64,000 nucleotides of DNA from Tepidiforma thermophila (lineage in GTDB: Bacteria > Chloroflexota > Dehalococcoidia > Tepidiformales > Tepidiformaceae), in NCBI RefSeq assembly GCF_002563855.1, contig NZ_PDJQ01000001.1:1612001-1676000 (forward strand). Reading direction: 5' to 3'. Below the pieces are notes generated by a model. It saw only the letters and a program-made list of their open reading frames with translations, was not told the DNA's origin and ran no database searches. The stretch's first letter is position 1. Every line of letters begins with the position of its first letter. Positions 46,419 to 57,837 of this stretch are shown piece by piece. A program made the translations under genes and the position numbers.

Positions 46419-47733
46419 GACCGTCGGACACCCGGCAGTCCCGCTGTGGCAGCAGCGTCCGTTCCGGATGCTCAGCTACACCCGGTTCTCATCCCGGGTC
46501 GCCCAAAACGCCCTGAACTTCGGTCTCGTGCTCCTCATCACCGAGGAGACCGGGCGAGCGGTGTACACCTCGCTCCTCGTGCTCGCCCTGGTTGTCCCCT
46601 CGACAGTCGCCGGGATCGTGGCCGGCACAGCAGCCGATATCCTCCCCAAACGGCTCATCGTCGTCCTTGCCGATGTCGCCCGCGTGCTCATCTGCCTGGC
46701 CTTCCTGCGCGAGGGCGGCAGCACGCTCAGCTACTACGCCTTCGCCGTCCTGCTCGCCACGACGTCGCAATTCGCGGGCACAGCCGAAAGCGCGATCCTC
46801 CCGGCTATTGTCCGCAAAGACGACCTCGCCCGCGCCAATGCCATTAGCCAGGCCGTCGGTGGTGCTGCCCAGGCAATCGGCCTCGGGGTCGTGACACCGG
46901 TGGTGCTTCGCCTGATTGAATCGCGCGATGCCCTCTTCGCTCTCGGTGCAGGCCTCTTCGCCATTGCCGCCGTCCAGGCGCTGCTGATCGGAAGCACGGC
47001 CGCGCCTGCGCGTCGCGAGGTCGGTGGGGAGCCCGGCGGCCGCTGGTGGACTGCAGGCTGGCGCGCGATGCGTAGCGACCGCGCCGTACTGCACGCCGCC
47101 GTTGAGCTGACGCTCATCTCCGCGACCGTCATCATCCTGAGCGGCCTTATCCCGACGTATATCACCGACGTCCTCGGCGTCCGCATTGACTTTGGCGCCA
47201 TCGTCCTGCTGCCCGCAGTAATCGGTGTTGCCGCCGGGTTGCGGATTGCGGGCCTGCTCGCCCGGCGCGTGCCGCACTCGCTGCTCAGCAGCTCCGGATT
47301 CATCGTCTTCGTCACCTGCCTTGGCCTGCTGGCCATTGTCAACCAGCTCGCCGCATTCCTCGGCGGCTTCGGTCTCTTCGCCTGGCTGAATAACGTCTCC
47401 ATCGGCCGGTTCGATGGTGGCGGCGTATTAGCCATGGCAGTCATGCTGCCGCTCGGATTCGCCTACGCAGTCGTGTCGGTCGCCGCCCAGACCGTCATTG
47501 ATGACCGGGTCCCCCTGACCCTTCGGGGTCGGGTCGGCGCAACACAGGCGGCCATGGCCGCGGTCGCCTCATCGATTCCCGTTGTAGCGGCCGGCGCCTT
47601 AAGCGACGTCATCGGCGTCGGGCCCGTCTTCGCCATCGTGGCGCTCGCGATCGGCGCCGTCGCCGTAGCGAACCTCCGCAGCGGCAGGGGAGCCGACAGC
47701 GGGCCGCGGCTGGCCGCCCTTTCGCATCGTTGA
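46408..47733 (+). CDS. Major facilitator superfamily transporter
   Basis: This 441-residue protein has about twelve hydrophobic segments and the MFS loop after helix 2-3 as [23 protein letters not shown]. The arrangement ([32 protein letters not shown]) resembles macrolide-efflux and enterobactin-exporter types. Substrate is unknown. The start ATG overlaps the end of the DUF951 gene; the longer open frame inside that gene is discarded. It is last in the murI-pyrF run. Confidence 0.87.
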   Translation: MRTETVGHPAVPLWQQRPFRMLSYTRFSSRVAQNALNFGLVLLITEETGRAVYTSLLVLALVVPSTVAGIVAGTAADILPKRLIVVLADVARVLICLAFLREGGSTLSYYAFAVLLATTSQFAGTAESAILPAIVRKDDLARANAISQAVGGAAQAIGLGVVTPVVLRLIESRDALFALGAGLFAIAAVQALLIGSTAAPARREVGGEPGGRWWTAGWRAMRSDRAVLHAAVELTLISATVIILSGLIPTYITDVLGVRIDFGAIVLLPAVIGVAAGLRIAGLLARRVPHSLLSSSGFIVFVTCLGLLAIVNQLAAFLGGFGLFAWLNNVSIGRFDGGGVLAMAVMLPLGFAYAVVSVAAQTVIDDRVPLTLRGRVGATQAAMAAVASSIPVVAAGALSDVIGVGPVFAIVALAIGAVAVANLRSGRGADSGPRLAALSHR

Positions 47734-47803
47734 CTGCCCGATCCGCGCGAACCTATCATCGAGGCTGGGAGGATATCACCCGCAGCCTCCCGGGAGGGCT
47801 CAC

Positions 47804-48346
47804 ATGAGAGAGCTGAGCATCGAAAGCATCAGGCTGAGCCTCATGAACTACCAGCGCGTCGTCATCCTTCGCGAGAAGGACTCAGACCGCTACCTCCCTA
47901 TCTGGATTGGGCCCGCCGAAGCCGACGCCATCGCCGTCCGCCTCCAGGATGTCGCAGTGGCCCGGCCCCTCACGCATGACCTGCTCCGGAATATGATCGA
48001 GCAGCTCGGCGCCCGCGTTGCCTATATCGTCGTCAACGACCTCGAGAACGACACCTTCTACGCGCGGATCGTCCTCGACGTGAACGGCCGAACGCTCGAA
48101 GTCGACAGCCGACCCTCAGATGCGATCGCGCTTGCCGTCCGGGTGGATGCGCCGATATTCGCTGAAGAGTCCGTGCTCGACCGCGCCGGAGTGATCCTCG
48201 AGGAGAATGACGAGAGCGAAGAGCGGTCAGCGCCGTCCCGCCCGCTCGAAGAGACGAAACCGGCCGACCCCGAGGAGCTCGAAAAGCTGGGCGTCTTCAA
48301 GGAGTTCATCGAGGGGCTTGACCTCGATGACCTCGGCAAGCGCTAG
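47804..48346 (+). CDS. Bifunctional nuclease (BFN/DUF151) domain protein
   Basis: This 180-residue protein contains a BFN domain in its first 135 residues: RLSLMNYQRVVILREKDSDRYLPIWIGPAEADAIAVRL, RPLTHDLLRNMIEQLGARVAYIVVNDLENDTFYARIVLD and EVDSRPSDAIALAVRVDAPIFAEESVLDRAGV. A plant homologue has been reported as DNase and RNase; bacterial roles are unsettled. The acidic tail (ESEERSAPSR, LEKLGVFKEFIEGLDLDDLGKR) is common. GGGAGGG precedes the ATG and a terminator follows. Confidence 0.9.
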   Translation: MRELSIESIRLSLMNYQRVVILREKDSDRYLPIWIGPAEADAIAVRLQDVAVARPLTHDLLRNMIEQLGARVAYIVVNDLENDTFYARIVLDVNGRTLEVDSRPSDAIALAVRVDAPIFAEESVLDRAGVILEENDESEERSAPSRPLEETKPADPEELEKLGVFKEFIEGLDLDDLGKR

Positions 48347-48351
48347 TAACG

Positions 48352-48374
48352 TGGCCCGCCTCCCTGGCGGGCCA
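48352..48374 (+). terminator. Rho-independent terminator after the BFN gene
   Basis: TGGCCCGCC and GGCGGGCCA form a perfect 9-bp stem around a 5-nt loop (TCCCT), followed by GTTATTT. It separates the BFN gene from the ATP synthase operon. Confidence 0.8.
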
Positions 48375-48392
48375 GTTATTTCCCGGGTCCGC

Positions 48393-48422
48393 TTGCGCAT
48401 TGCTTCACAATCACTCTATGAT
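48393..48422 (+). promoter_or_regulatory. Candidate atp operon promoter with embedded Rex-operator-like site
   Basis: TTGCGC (48393-48398) and TATGAT (48417-48422) are 18 bp apart, 39 bp before the atpZ start. The 18-mer at 48393-48410 has a right arm TTCACAA identical to the Rex operator consensus (TTGTGAA-N4-TTCACAA) and a left arm TTGCGCA with 5 of 7 matches, so 12 of 14 arm positions agree. Bound Rex would cover the -35 and spacer. Confidence 0.5.
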
Positions 48423-48460
48423 GCGCGGGGTCTTGAGACCGGACGCTCCCGGGATGGTGC

Positions 48461-48688
48461 ATGAACAGGTGGCTCGTTCCTGCAGCCAGCCTGCTCGGAG
48501 CCGGGTGGTTCTTCGCGACCGCCGTTATCCTCGGGGTGGTCATCGGCCGGTGGGCCGATGACCGGACCGGCCTCGAGCCCACATTCACGCTCATCGGGAT
48601 TGTCATCGGCTTAGCTGTTGCACTCATCGGCGGCTACCGTATGCTCCAGCCCCTGATGGGCCGGCTCGGCGACGAGCCACCGGAGTGA
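48461..48688 (+). CDS. atpZ: AtpZ/AtpI-family ATP synthase accessory protein
   Basis: This 75-residue protein with two transmembrane helices (about 7-28 and 41-62) is separated by a short charged loop with the family pattern GVVIGRWADDRTGLEP and a second helix ending in Gly-rich IGLAVALIGGYRML. AtpI/AtpZ proteins help assemble the c-ring or carry divalent cations. First gene of the atp operon, 7 bp before atpB. Confidence 0.82.
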   Translation: MNRWLVPAASLLGAGWFFATAVILGVVIGRWADDRTGLEPTFTLIGIVIGLAVALIGGYRMLQPLMGRLGDEPPE

Positions 48689-48695
48689 GGTCGGC

Positions 48696-50018
48696 TTGAA
48701 GATCATCCTCATCGCTGTCGTCGTCCTTGCGGTCCTTGCGACCGGCTTTTTCGTCGCGGCGGGGCCCGAACCCCACATCGTCATCCCTGGCGAGGTGGTG
48801 TGGAAGGTCGGCTTCATGCCAATAACCTCCACCCTAATGGCGTCGTGGCTGGCGATGGCCGTCCTCATCCTCGGCACCTTCCTCATGACGCGGAGCATGA
48901 AGCTCATCCCCTCCGGTGCCCAGAACTTTATCGAATCCATCATCGAATTCCTCTACGGTCAGGTTGAAGAAATCGCCGGTGAGAAGAACACCCGGCGCTT
49001 TTTCCCCGTCGTCGGCACCTTTTTCCTGTTCATTCTCGTAGCCAACTGGATCGCTCTGACGCCGATTTTTAAATCCATCGGCTGGACCAAGGATTACGGT
49101 CACGAAATCTTCCACGAAATTCAGGAGAAAGCCGAGAAGGGAAAGGTTTTCGACAAGAATAAGCATTTCCTCGCCTGGCAGATGGAGGATGCCGGTGGTG
49201 TCGGAGTCGCCGCGCCCGGCGCCAGGACCTTCAAGTTCGAAATTCACGAAGGCGACGACCCAGCTGACGTCGTGGACCGGTACATCGTGGCCCTCGCCGA
49301 GTTCTACACGGACTTCGAGGCGCAGTCCGATGCTGCGCATGGCGAGGGGCACGCCTCCAGGGAGGATGTGGAGGCGGCATTCGCCGCGCTCCAGGCGGAC
49401 CCGAAGGCTCCCAAGTTCATCGCCGCGGACAAGGACGCGCACGCGAAGGACGGCGAGAAACACCACGGCGTAACCAGCCATGCGCTGGGCGTCACCTTCA
49501 CCGCCCTCGAATTCCCGGGCGACAAAATTGCGCTAGTGTACCCGTTCTTCCGCGCAGCTTTCAGTGAGCTGAACAATACCCTTGCTCTTGCAATCTTCGC
49601 TTTCCTTGCAATCGAATTCTGGGGGTTCCAGTCGCTCGGCATCGGCTACCTCGGCAAGTTCTTCATCAGCCCGTTGAAGAACCCGGTTCTCACATTTGTC
49701 GGACTCCTTGAGCTGATCTCAGAGTTCATCCGCATTATCAGCTTCTCATTCCGTCTTTTCGGCAACATCTTCGCCGGCGGTGTTCTGTTGCTGATCCTGA
49801 CATTCCTGGCGCCGTTCGTCGCTCCGCTCGGCATTTATGGGCTCGAGCTGTTCGTCGGCCTCATCCAGGCGATCGTCTTCTCCCTCCTGCTCCTCGTCTT
49901 CGCTGTCGGCGCTGTGGAGCATCACGGTGATGAGGAGCACCACGACGGCGACCACCACGGAGGAGAGGGGCATGAGACCGCGCACCACCTTGAACCGGGG
50001 GCAGTCCAGGCGCACTAA
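48696..50018 (+). CDS. atpB: F-type ATP synthase subunit a with large hydrophilic insertion
   Basis: Subunit a forms the proton half-channels against the c-ring. The core is intact: FFPVVGTFFLFILVANWIALTP near residue 103, then SELNNTLALAIFAFLAIEFWG at 290, and the essential Arg at about 353 in ISFSFRLFGNIFAGG. Between residues 126 and 282 lies a hydrophilic segment absent from the E. coli protein (271 residues total). It is rich in Asp, Glu, His and Lys (EGDDPADVVDRYIVALAEFYTDFE, AKDGEKHHGVTSHA). The C-terminal 32 residues are His-rich. Start is TTG. Confidence 0.9.
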   Translation: MKIILIAVVVLAVLATGFFVAAGPEPHIVIPGEVVWKVGFMPITSTLMASWLAMAVLILGTFLMTRSMKLIPSGAQNFIESIIEFLYGQVEEIAGEKNTRRFFPVVGTFFLFILVANWIALTPIFKSIGWTKDYGHEIFHEIQEKAEKGKVFDKNKHFLAWQMEDAGGVGVAAPGARTFKFEIHEGDDPADVVDRYIVALAEFYTDFEAQSDAAHGEGHASREDVEAAFAALQADPKAPKFIAADKDAHAKDGEKHHGVTSHALGVTFTALEFPGDKIALVYPFFRAAFSELNNTLALAIFAFLAIEFWGFQSLGIGYLGKFFISPLKNPVLTFVGLLELISEFIRIISFSFRLFGNIFAGGVLLLILTFLAPFVAPLGIYGLELFVGLIQAIVFSLLLLVFAVGAVEHHGDEEHHDGDHHGGEGHETAHHLEPGAVQAH

Positions 50019-50081
50019 CGCCTGTTCGCGAGTATCCCAGATCATGGCACCTCAGGAAGGTGCAACGGAGGCATATCAGTC

Positions 50082-50348
50082 ATGAACCTTCTCAGCTACC
50101 TGCCGTTCCTCGTCATCCTTGAGACCGACGCGGCGAAGGCCATCGGCGCAGCGCTCGCCATGGCGGTCGGTGGCATCGCCCCCGCGCTCGCAATCGGCAA
50201 TTTGGCTGGCAAGGCCATGGAAGCCCTTGGCCGCAATCCAGAGGCCCGCGCGGCAATCCAGACGAATATGATCCTGGCGGTCGCGTTCGCCGAAGCCATC
50301 GGCATCTACGCGCTCCTCTCCGCGCTCATCATCGCGTTCGTCATCTAG
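50082..50348 (+). CDS. atpE: F-type ATP synthase subunit c
   Basis: This 88-residue hairpin of two transmembrane helices joins through the polar loop GKAMEALGRNPEARAAI. The ion-carrying carboxylate is Glu71 in AVAFAEAIGIYALL. The Gln and Ser/Thr side chains that mark sodium-binding c subunits are not in place, so proton coupling is likely. GGAGG precedes the start. It lies 63 bp after atpB. Confidence 0.94.
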   Translation: MNLLSYLPFLVILETDAAKAIGAALAMAVGGIAPALAIGNLAGKAMEALGRNPEARAAIQTNMILAVAFAEAIGIYALLSALIIAFVI

Positions 50349-50399
50349 TCCGGCCTCCCCGGCTGCAAACGCGGCCGGGCGCACGAAAGGGGTTTCGCC

Positions 50400-50909
50400 A
50401 TGGGCGAGGCATTTTCCGCCCTCGGTATCAGCGTCCCGCTCCTCGTAGCCCAGCTGGTCAATTTCTCCATCCTGCTGGTCATCCTGCGGTTTACCCTCTA
50501 CCGGCCTGTCCTGCGGATGCTCGACGAGCGGAAGCAGCGAATTGCCGAGGGGCTCAACGCCGCTGAGATCGCGAGGCGCGAGGCAGCGTCTGCGCAGGCC
50601 AACATCCAGGCGCAGCTCGAGGCCGCCCGGAAGGAGGGCCAGGAGATCGTTGCGAACGCTCAGGCGATCGCGACGCGCATCGAGACCGAGGCAAAGGAGC
50701 AGGCCGCACGCGAGCGCGAGGCCGCCCTTGAGAAGGCCCGCAACGAAATCCAGCTCGAACGGGACCGGGCTATTGCCGAGCTCCGCCGGGAATTCGCCGC
50801 CATCACCGTCGCCGCGGCGGAAAAGGTCATCAACCAGTCGCTCGACCCCCAGGCTCACCAGCGTGTCATCGAAGAAACGCTGGCCGAGTCCCGGTTCAGC
50901 GGGAACTGA
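50400..50909 (+). CDS. atpF: F-type ATP synthase subunit b
   Basis: This 169-residue protein has one N-terminal membrane helix (about 13-33, VAQLVNFSILLVILRFTLYRPVL) and a long charged alpha-helical stalk (RMLDERKQRIAEGLNAAEIARREAASAQ). It forms the peripheral stalk between Fo and F1. It lies 51 bp after atpE and 2 bp before atpH. Only one b gene is present, so the stalk is a homodimer. Confidence 0.94.
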   Translation: MGEAFSALGISVPLLVAQLVNFSILLVILRFTLYRPVLRMLDERKQRIAEGLNAAEIARREAASAQANIQAQLEAARKEGQEIVANAQAIATRIETEAKEQAAREREAALEKARNEIQLERDRAIAELRREFAAITVAAAEKVINQSLDPQAHQRVIEETLAESRFSGN

Positions 50910-50911
50910 CG

Positions 50912-51445
50912 ATGGCGAACGTCGCTGCGGCACGGCGTTACGCACAGGCTGCCTTCGAACTCGCCCGCGACCGCGGCGAAGTTTCGGCCTGGCGGTCGGA
51001 GGTCAACGATGTCGCCACGGTGCTGAGTGAATCCCAGCTCGCACCCATGCTCGCCGACCCGAAAATCCCGCTAGAGCAAAAGTTTGCGGCCCTCGAGCGT
51101 GTCCTGGTCGTCTCGCCGCTGGTCATGAACCTGGCGAAACTACTGGTGCAGAAGGGGAGGTCACTCGACGCCCGCGCCGTGGCCGATGCCTTCAACCGGC
51201 TCGCCGACGACTACGAGGGCATCGCCCATGCCGAAGTCACCACGGCTGTCGAGCTGCCGGCCGAACGCGTCGCCTCGATCGAGCGCCAGCTCAGCGAACG
51301 GTTCGGGAAAAAGGTCATCGCGACGACAAAGGTGGACCCGACCATCATCGGGGGCGCCATCATCCGTGTCGGCGACCGCCTTATCGATGGAAGCATCCGG
51401 ACGCGGCTCAAGCTGCTGCGTCGTGAACTGGAGGGTGCCCGGTGA
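50912..51445 (+). CDS. atpH: F-type ATP synthase subunit delta
   Basis: This 177-residue OSCP/delta subunit joins the stalk to the top of F1. Typical sequence includes AARRYAQAAFELARDRGEV near the N-terminus and the C-terminal FGKKVIATTKVDPTIIGGAIIRVGDRLIDGSIRTRLKLLRREL. It starts 2 bp after atpF and ends 32 bp before atpA. Confidence 0.94.
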   Translation: MANVAAARRYAQAAFELARDRGEVSAWRSEVNDVATVLSESQLAPMLADPKIPLEQKFAALERVLVVSPLVMNLAKLLVQKGRSLDARAVADAFNRLADDYEGIAHAEVTTAVELPAERVASIERQLSERFGKKVIATTKVDPTIIGGAIIRVGDRLIDGSIRTRLKLLRRELEGAR

Positions 51446-51477
51446 CGGGCACGGCAGTCAGGAAGGGGTAGTGCCGT

Positions 51478-52980
51478 ATGGCAGTTCGCGCTGAAGAAAT
51501 CGCGTCCATCCTTCGCGAGCAAATCGAACACTTTGGTTCGAAGGTCACCGCCACCGACGTCGGCACCGTCATCGAAGCCGGCGACGGCGTCGTTCGGATC
51601 CACGGGCTCTCAGGAGCGATGTACTCCGAGCTGCTCGAGTTCGCGAACGGGACGATGGGTATCGCGCTGAACCTGGAAGAGGAATCGGTCAGCGCCGTAA
51701 TTCTTGGCGACTACTCGGGCATCAAAGAAGGCGATGAAGTTCGCTCCACCGGCCGCGTCATCGAGGTGCCGGTCGGCGATGCGCTCATCGGGCGAGTAGT
51801 CGACCCGCTCGGCAACCCGATCGACGGCAAGGGGCCCATCAATACGACGAAGACACGCCCCGTTGAGCGCATCGCGCCTGGTGTAACCCTCCGGAAGAGC
51901 GTCTCGGTCCCGGTGCAGACAGGCATTAAGGCGATCGACGCGATGTTCCCAATCGGCCGCGGCCAGCGTGAGCTCATTATCGGCGACCGCTCCACCGGTA
52001 AGACCGCGATCGCGCTGGATACGATCATCAACCAAAAGGGCGGCGACCTCATTTGCATCTACGTTGCGATTGGGCAGAAAGCGGCCAAGGTCGCCCAGGT
52101 CGTCGGCATGCTCGAAGAGTACGGCGCGATGGAGCACACCATCGTCGTCGCCGCCAATGCCTCCGAGTCGGCCGCGCTCCAGTACCTCGCCCCGTATGCC
52201 GGGTGTGCCATGGGCGAGGAGTTCATGGAATCGGGCCGCGACGCGCTGATCGTCTATGACGACCTGAGCAAGCACGCCTGGGCGTACCGCCAGATGTCCC
52301 TTCTCCTGCGCCGGCCGCCTGGCCGCGAGGCGTACCCGGGCGACGTCTTTTACCTCCACAGCCGCCTCCTCGAGCGGGCGGCTCGTCTTGAGAAGGGTGG
52401 TTCGCTCAGCGCACTGCCAATCATCGAGACGCAGGCAAACGACGTCTCGGCCTACATCCCGACAAACGTCATTTCCATCACGGACGGCCAGATTTACCTC
52501 GAAACGGACCTCTTCAACGCCGGCATCCGGCCCGCGATCAACACCGGTCTTTCGGTGAGCCGCGTCGGTTCGGCGGCCCAGACGAAGGCGATGAAGGCGG
52601 TCTCCGCAGGCCTCAAGGCCGAGATGTCGCAGTACCGGGAGCTCGCCGCTTTCGCCCAGTTCGGCACCAGCGATCTCGACGCCGCCACCCGCCGCCAGCT
52701 CGAGCGCGGCCAGCGCGCCACCGAGATCCTCAAGCAGGACCAGTTCCAGCCGCTGAGCCTCGCTGAGGAAGTCTTCGTGATTTACGCCCTCACGAGCGGC
52801 ATGTTGGACGATGTGCCGGTCCCGAAAATCCGCTCCTTCGAGAACGAGCTTCGCAAGTACCTTGCGAGCAACGAGAAGGCGCTCATGGACGAAATCCAGG
52901 CGAACCCGGTGATGACGCCCGAACTGCAGGAGCGCATCACGAACGTCATCAAGACCTTCAAGGAGACGGTGCCGTACTAG
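51478..52980 (+). CDS. atpA: F-type ATP synthase subunit alpha
   Basis: This 500-residue non-catalytic nucleotide-binding subunit has Walker [32 protein letters not shown], and the family signature [17 protein letters not shown]. The N-terminus [11 protein letters not shown] is the delta-binding helix. Standard length; 50 bp precede atpG. Confidence 0.97.
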   Translation: MAVRAEEIASILREQIEHFGSKVTATDVGTVIEAGDGVVRIHGLSGAMYSELLEFANGTMGIALNLEEESVSAVILGDYSGIKEGDEVRSTGRVIEVPVGDALIGRVVDPLGNPIDGKGPINTTKTRPVERIAPGVTLRKSVSVPVQTGIKAIDAMFPIGRGQRELIIGDRSTGKTAIALDTIINQKGGDLICIYVAIGQKAAKVAQVVGMLEEYGAMEHTIVVAANASESAALQYLAPYAGCAMGEEFMESGRDALIVYDDLSKHAWAYRQMSLLLRRPPGREAYPGDVFYLHSRLLERAARLEKGGSLSALPIIETQANDVSAYIPTNVISITDGQIYLETDLFNAGIRPAINTGLSVSRVGSAAQTKAMKAVSAGLKAEMSQYRELAAFAQFGTSDLDAATRRQLERGQRATEILKQDQFQPLSLAEEVFVIYALTSGMLDDVPVPKIRSFENELRKYLASNEKALMDEIQANPVMTPELQERITNVIKTFKETVPY

Positions 52981-53030
52981 GCGAACCTCACGCCCGGCAG
53001 ACGGTCACCGCGAAGGGAACGTAGGGAACT

Positions 53031-53908
53031 ATGGCCACCATCCGGCAGCTCCGACGACGCATCCAGAGCGTCAAGAACACGGCGAAGATCACGAACGCGC
53101 TGCAGCTCGTCGCTGCCTCTAAGATGCGTCGCGCCCAGGACCGCGCGCTCCAGGCCAGGCCGTACGCCGAGAAGCTGCGGACCGTCATTGCCGGCCTCGC
53201 GGCCGCGACCGTCGACCCGGAAAAACCGGCACATCCGCTCCTCGTCACCCGCGAAGTCAAGAACATCGCGCTCCTGCACATCACGCCCGACCGCGGCCTC
53301 TGCGGTGGCCTGAATTCAAACCTCAACCGGAGCGCGGGTACCTTCGTTGCGACTCAGCGCGAGCCTGTCGAAGTCATCGCCGTCGGCAAGAAGGGCCGCG
53401 ACTTCTTCATCCGCGCCCGCGTCAACGTCATCGCAGAGTTCACGGACCTCGGCGACTATCCCGGCCAGGCGCAGGTCGCGCCCATCGCACGGCTCGTGAT
53501 CGACGACTACCTCGCCGGCCTGTTCGACCGCGTCTACGTGAGCTACCCCGAGTTTGTCTCGACGGCCACGCAGCGGCCGGTCATCCGTCAGCTGCTGCCA
53601 ATCGAGCCGCCGCGCATGGAGGAGGACGAGGCGGGCGCGTCGACGTTCGCCCAGGATTTCATCTTCGAGCCGTCGCCTGACCGGGTGCTTGCCCAGCTGC
53701 TGCCGCGCTACGTCGAGATGCAAATTTACGAAGCGGTGCTCCAGAACGCCGCCAGCTTCCAGAGCGCGCAGATGGTTGCGATGAAGAACGCGACGGACAA
53801 CGCAAATGAAATCACCCGTGACCTGACGCTCACCTACAACAAGGCACGCCAGGAGCAGATCACCAAGGAGCTGCTCGACATCGTCGGCGGCGCCGCCGCG
53901 CTGGAGGG

Positions 53909-53912
<4 letters not shown>
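53031..53912 (+). CDS. atpG: F-type ATP synthase subunit gamma
   Basis: The central rotor shaft, 293 residues. Coiled-coil termini are clear: MATIRQLRRRIQSVKNTAKITNALQLVAASKMRRAQ at the start and VAMKNATDNANEITRDLTLTYNKARQEQITKELLDIVGGAAAL at the end. The core has ITPDRGLCGGLNSN. Its TGA overlaps the TTG start of a HAD gene instead of running to atpD. Confidence 0.96.
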
Positions 53913-56024
<2,112 letters not shown>

Positions 56025-56027
56025 CCG

Positions 56028-56471
56028 ATGCCGCTCACGGTCGAACTCATTACGGCCGAGCGCGTGGTCCGCGTCGAACAGGGCGTCGATGCCCTCATCG
56101 TCCCGGGTGCCGAAGGGCAGCTCGCCATCTATCCCAAGCATGCTGCCCTGATGACGACGCTCGAGCCCGGCGAAATGATCATCCGCCGGGCCGGTCAGGA
56201 AGAAGCGTTCGTCGTGACCGGCGGATTCCTCGAAGTCCGGAACGACCACGTCACCATCCTGGCCGACGCCTCGGAAGCTGCCGAGGAGATCGATATCGCC
56301 CGCGCCGAAGAAGCCCGTCGGCGCGCCGAAGAGCGCATCAGGCGCTACCGCGAGCAGGCTGACCGCGATGTCGACCTCGCCCGCGCCCAGGCTGCCCTCC
56401 AGCGCGCCCTCCTCCGCCTCCGCGTCGCCGAGCAGCGCCGCCGCCGGACCACTGGCCGCCCACAGGTGTAG
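56028..56471 (+). CDS. atpC: F-type ATP synthase subunit epsilon
   Basis: This 147-residue protein has an N-terminal beta sandwich (LTVELITAERVVRVEQGVDALIVPGAEGQLAIYPKHAALMTTLEPGEM, FVVTGGFLEVRNDHVTILAD) and a C-terminal helical hairpin rich in Arg and Glu (ARRRAEERIRRYREQADRDVDLARAQAALQRALLRL). This part can inhibit ATP hydrolysis. It closes the atp operon. Confidence 0.94.
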   Translation: MPLTVELITAERVVRVEQGVDALIVPGAEGQLAIYPKHAALMTTLEPGEMIIRRAGQEEAFVVTGGFLEVRNDHVTILADASEAAEEIDIARAEEARRRAEERIRRYREQADRDVDLARAQAALQRALLRLRVAEQRRRRTTGRPQV

Positions 56472-56565
56472 CCCCCGGCGCGACGGCGGGGCCTGCCTAG
56501 CTGCGCGTTCCGGTGCGGCGTCCTGTTCGCCTCATGCGACCGGGCGCCCTAGACTGGCCATCGAC

Positions 56566-57837
56566 ATGACCACACGAGTCCGCGGCGGACGGTACATCGT
56601 GCAGGGTGAGGCAGTCCTGCACGGTCGCGTCCGCATCTCCGGCGCCAAGAACCACGCCCTCGCCGCGATGTGCGCCGCCCTTCTGACCGACGAGGACGTC
56701 ATCCTCGAGAACGTCCCCTACATCTCCGATGTCGACTCGCTCGCGGACCTCCTGCGGGCGCTCGGCGCCGTAGTCAAGCGGCTGCCCGACGGGTCCCTCC
56801 TCCTGAACGCTGCGCGGGTCGCCACCTTCGAAGCGCCGACTGAGCTCATCAGCGAAAATCGGGCCTCATTCCAGGTGATGGGCCCCCTGCTCGGCCGTTA
56901 CGGGTTCGCTGCGTCAGCCCCTCCCGGCGGCGACGTCATCGGCCAGCGGCCGATCGATGTGCACCTGTCCGGGTTCGAGGCGATGGGTGCTGCCGTCACC
57001 CGCGAAGGCGAACGGTTCGTTGCGCGCGCTCCGGCCGGGCTGACCGGTACCCGCGTCTTCATGGACTACCCGTCGGTTTCGGGCACCCAAAACGTCATGA
57101 TGGCGGCCGTCGTCGCACGCGGGAAGACGACCATCGTCAACGCCGCGACCGAACCTGAGGTGCAGGAGCTCTGCCACCTCCTCAATGCCATGGGCGCCCG
57201 CATCACCGGCGTCGGCACCCAGATGCTTGAAATTGATGGCGTTGAGCGGCTGCACGGTGTCCGGGCGCGCATCATGCCCGACCGGATCGAAGCCGGGACC
57301 TGGGCCATCGCCGCGGTGATGACCGGCGGCGAGCTCTTTCTCGATGAGGCGCCATGGGAGGTGATGGATGCCCTCCTCCATAAGCTCCGCGCGGCAGGCG
57401 CCGAAATCACCACGGAACCCGGCGGCATGCACGTCCGGGGCGGGCGGCCGATCCGCGCCGTCAGTTTCCAGGCTCTGCCATACCCCGGGCTCGCCACCGA
57501 CCTCCACGCGCCGTTCGGCGCGCTCCTCACACAGGCAAACGGCGTGTCGATCATCCACGAGCGCGTGTTCGACAACCGCATGCTCTACGTAAGCGAACTG
57601 CGCAAAATGGGCGCCGAAATCGTGTCCACCGGCTCGTCGGCCATCGTCTCCGGTCCGACCCAGCTCCATGGCACCCGCGTGCGCGCGCTCGATGTCCGCG
57701 CCGGCGCTGCCGTCCTGCTGGCAGCGCTCGTCGCCCAGGGCACCACGATCATCGATGACATCTACCACCTCGACCGGGGATATGAGCGGCTCGACGAAAA
57801 GTTGCGTACCATGGGGGTCGAGGTGGAACGAGCCTGA
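56566..57837 (+). CDS. murA: UDP-N-acetylglucosamine 1-carboxyvinyltransferase, Cys-to-Asp type
   Basis: MurA transfers enolpyruvate to UDP-GlcNAc, the first committed peptidoglycan step. The 423-residue protein has Lys/Asn in [17 protein letters not shown] and the inside-out barrel repeats. The active-site loop reads [16 protein letters not shown], so the usual Cys (E. coli Cys115) is Asp123. The same change in Mycobacterium and Chlamydia makes the enzyme insensitive to fosfomycin. I start at [12 protein letters not shown]; the upstream open frame overlaps atpC. The stop overlaps the mreB start by one base. Confidence 0.93.
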   Translation: MTTRVRGGRYIVQGEAVLHGRVRISGAKNHALAAMCAALLTDEDVILENVPYISDVDSLADLLRALGAVVKRLPDGSLLLNAARVATFEAPTELISENRASFQVMGPLLGRYGFAASAPPGGDVIGQRPIDVHLSGFEAMGAAVTREGERFVARAPAGLTGTRVFMDYPSVSGTQNVMMAAVVARGKTTIVNAATEPEVQELCHLLNAMGARITGVGTQMLEIDGVERLHGVRARIMPDRIEAGTWAIAAVMTGGELFLDEAPWEVMDALLHKLRAAGAEITTEPGGMHVRGGRPIRAVSFQALPYPGLATDLHAPFGALLTQANGVSIIHERVFDNRMLYVSELRKMGAEIVSTGSSAIVSGPTQLHGTRVRALDVRAGAAVLLAALVAQGTTIIDDIYHLDRGYERLDEKLRTMGVEVERA

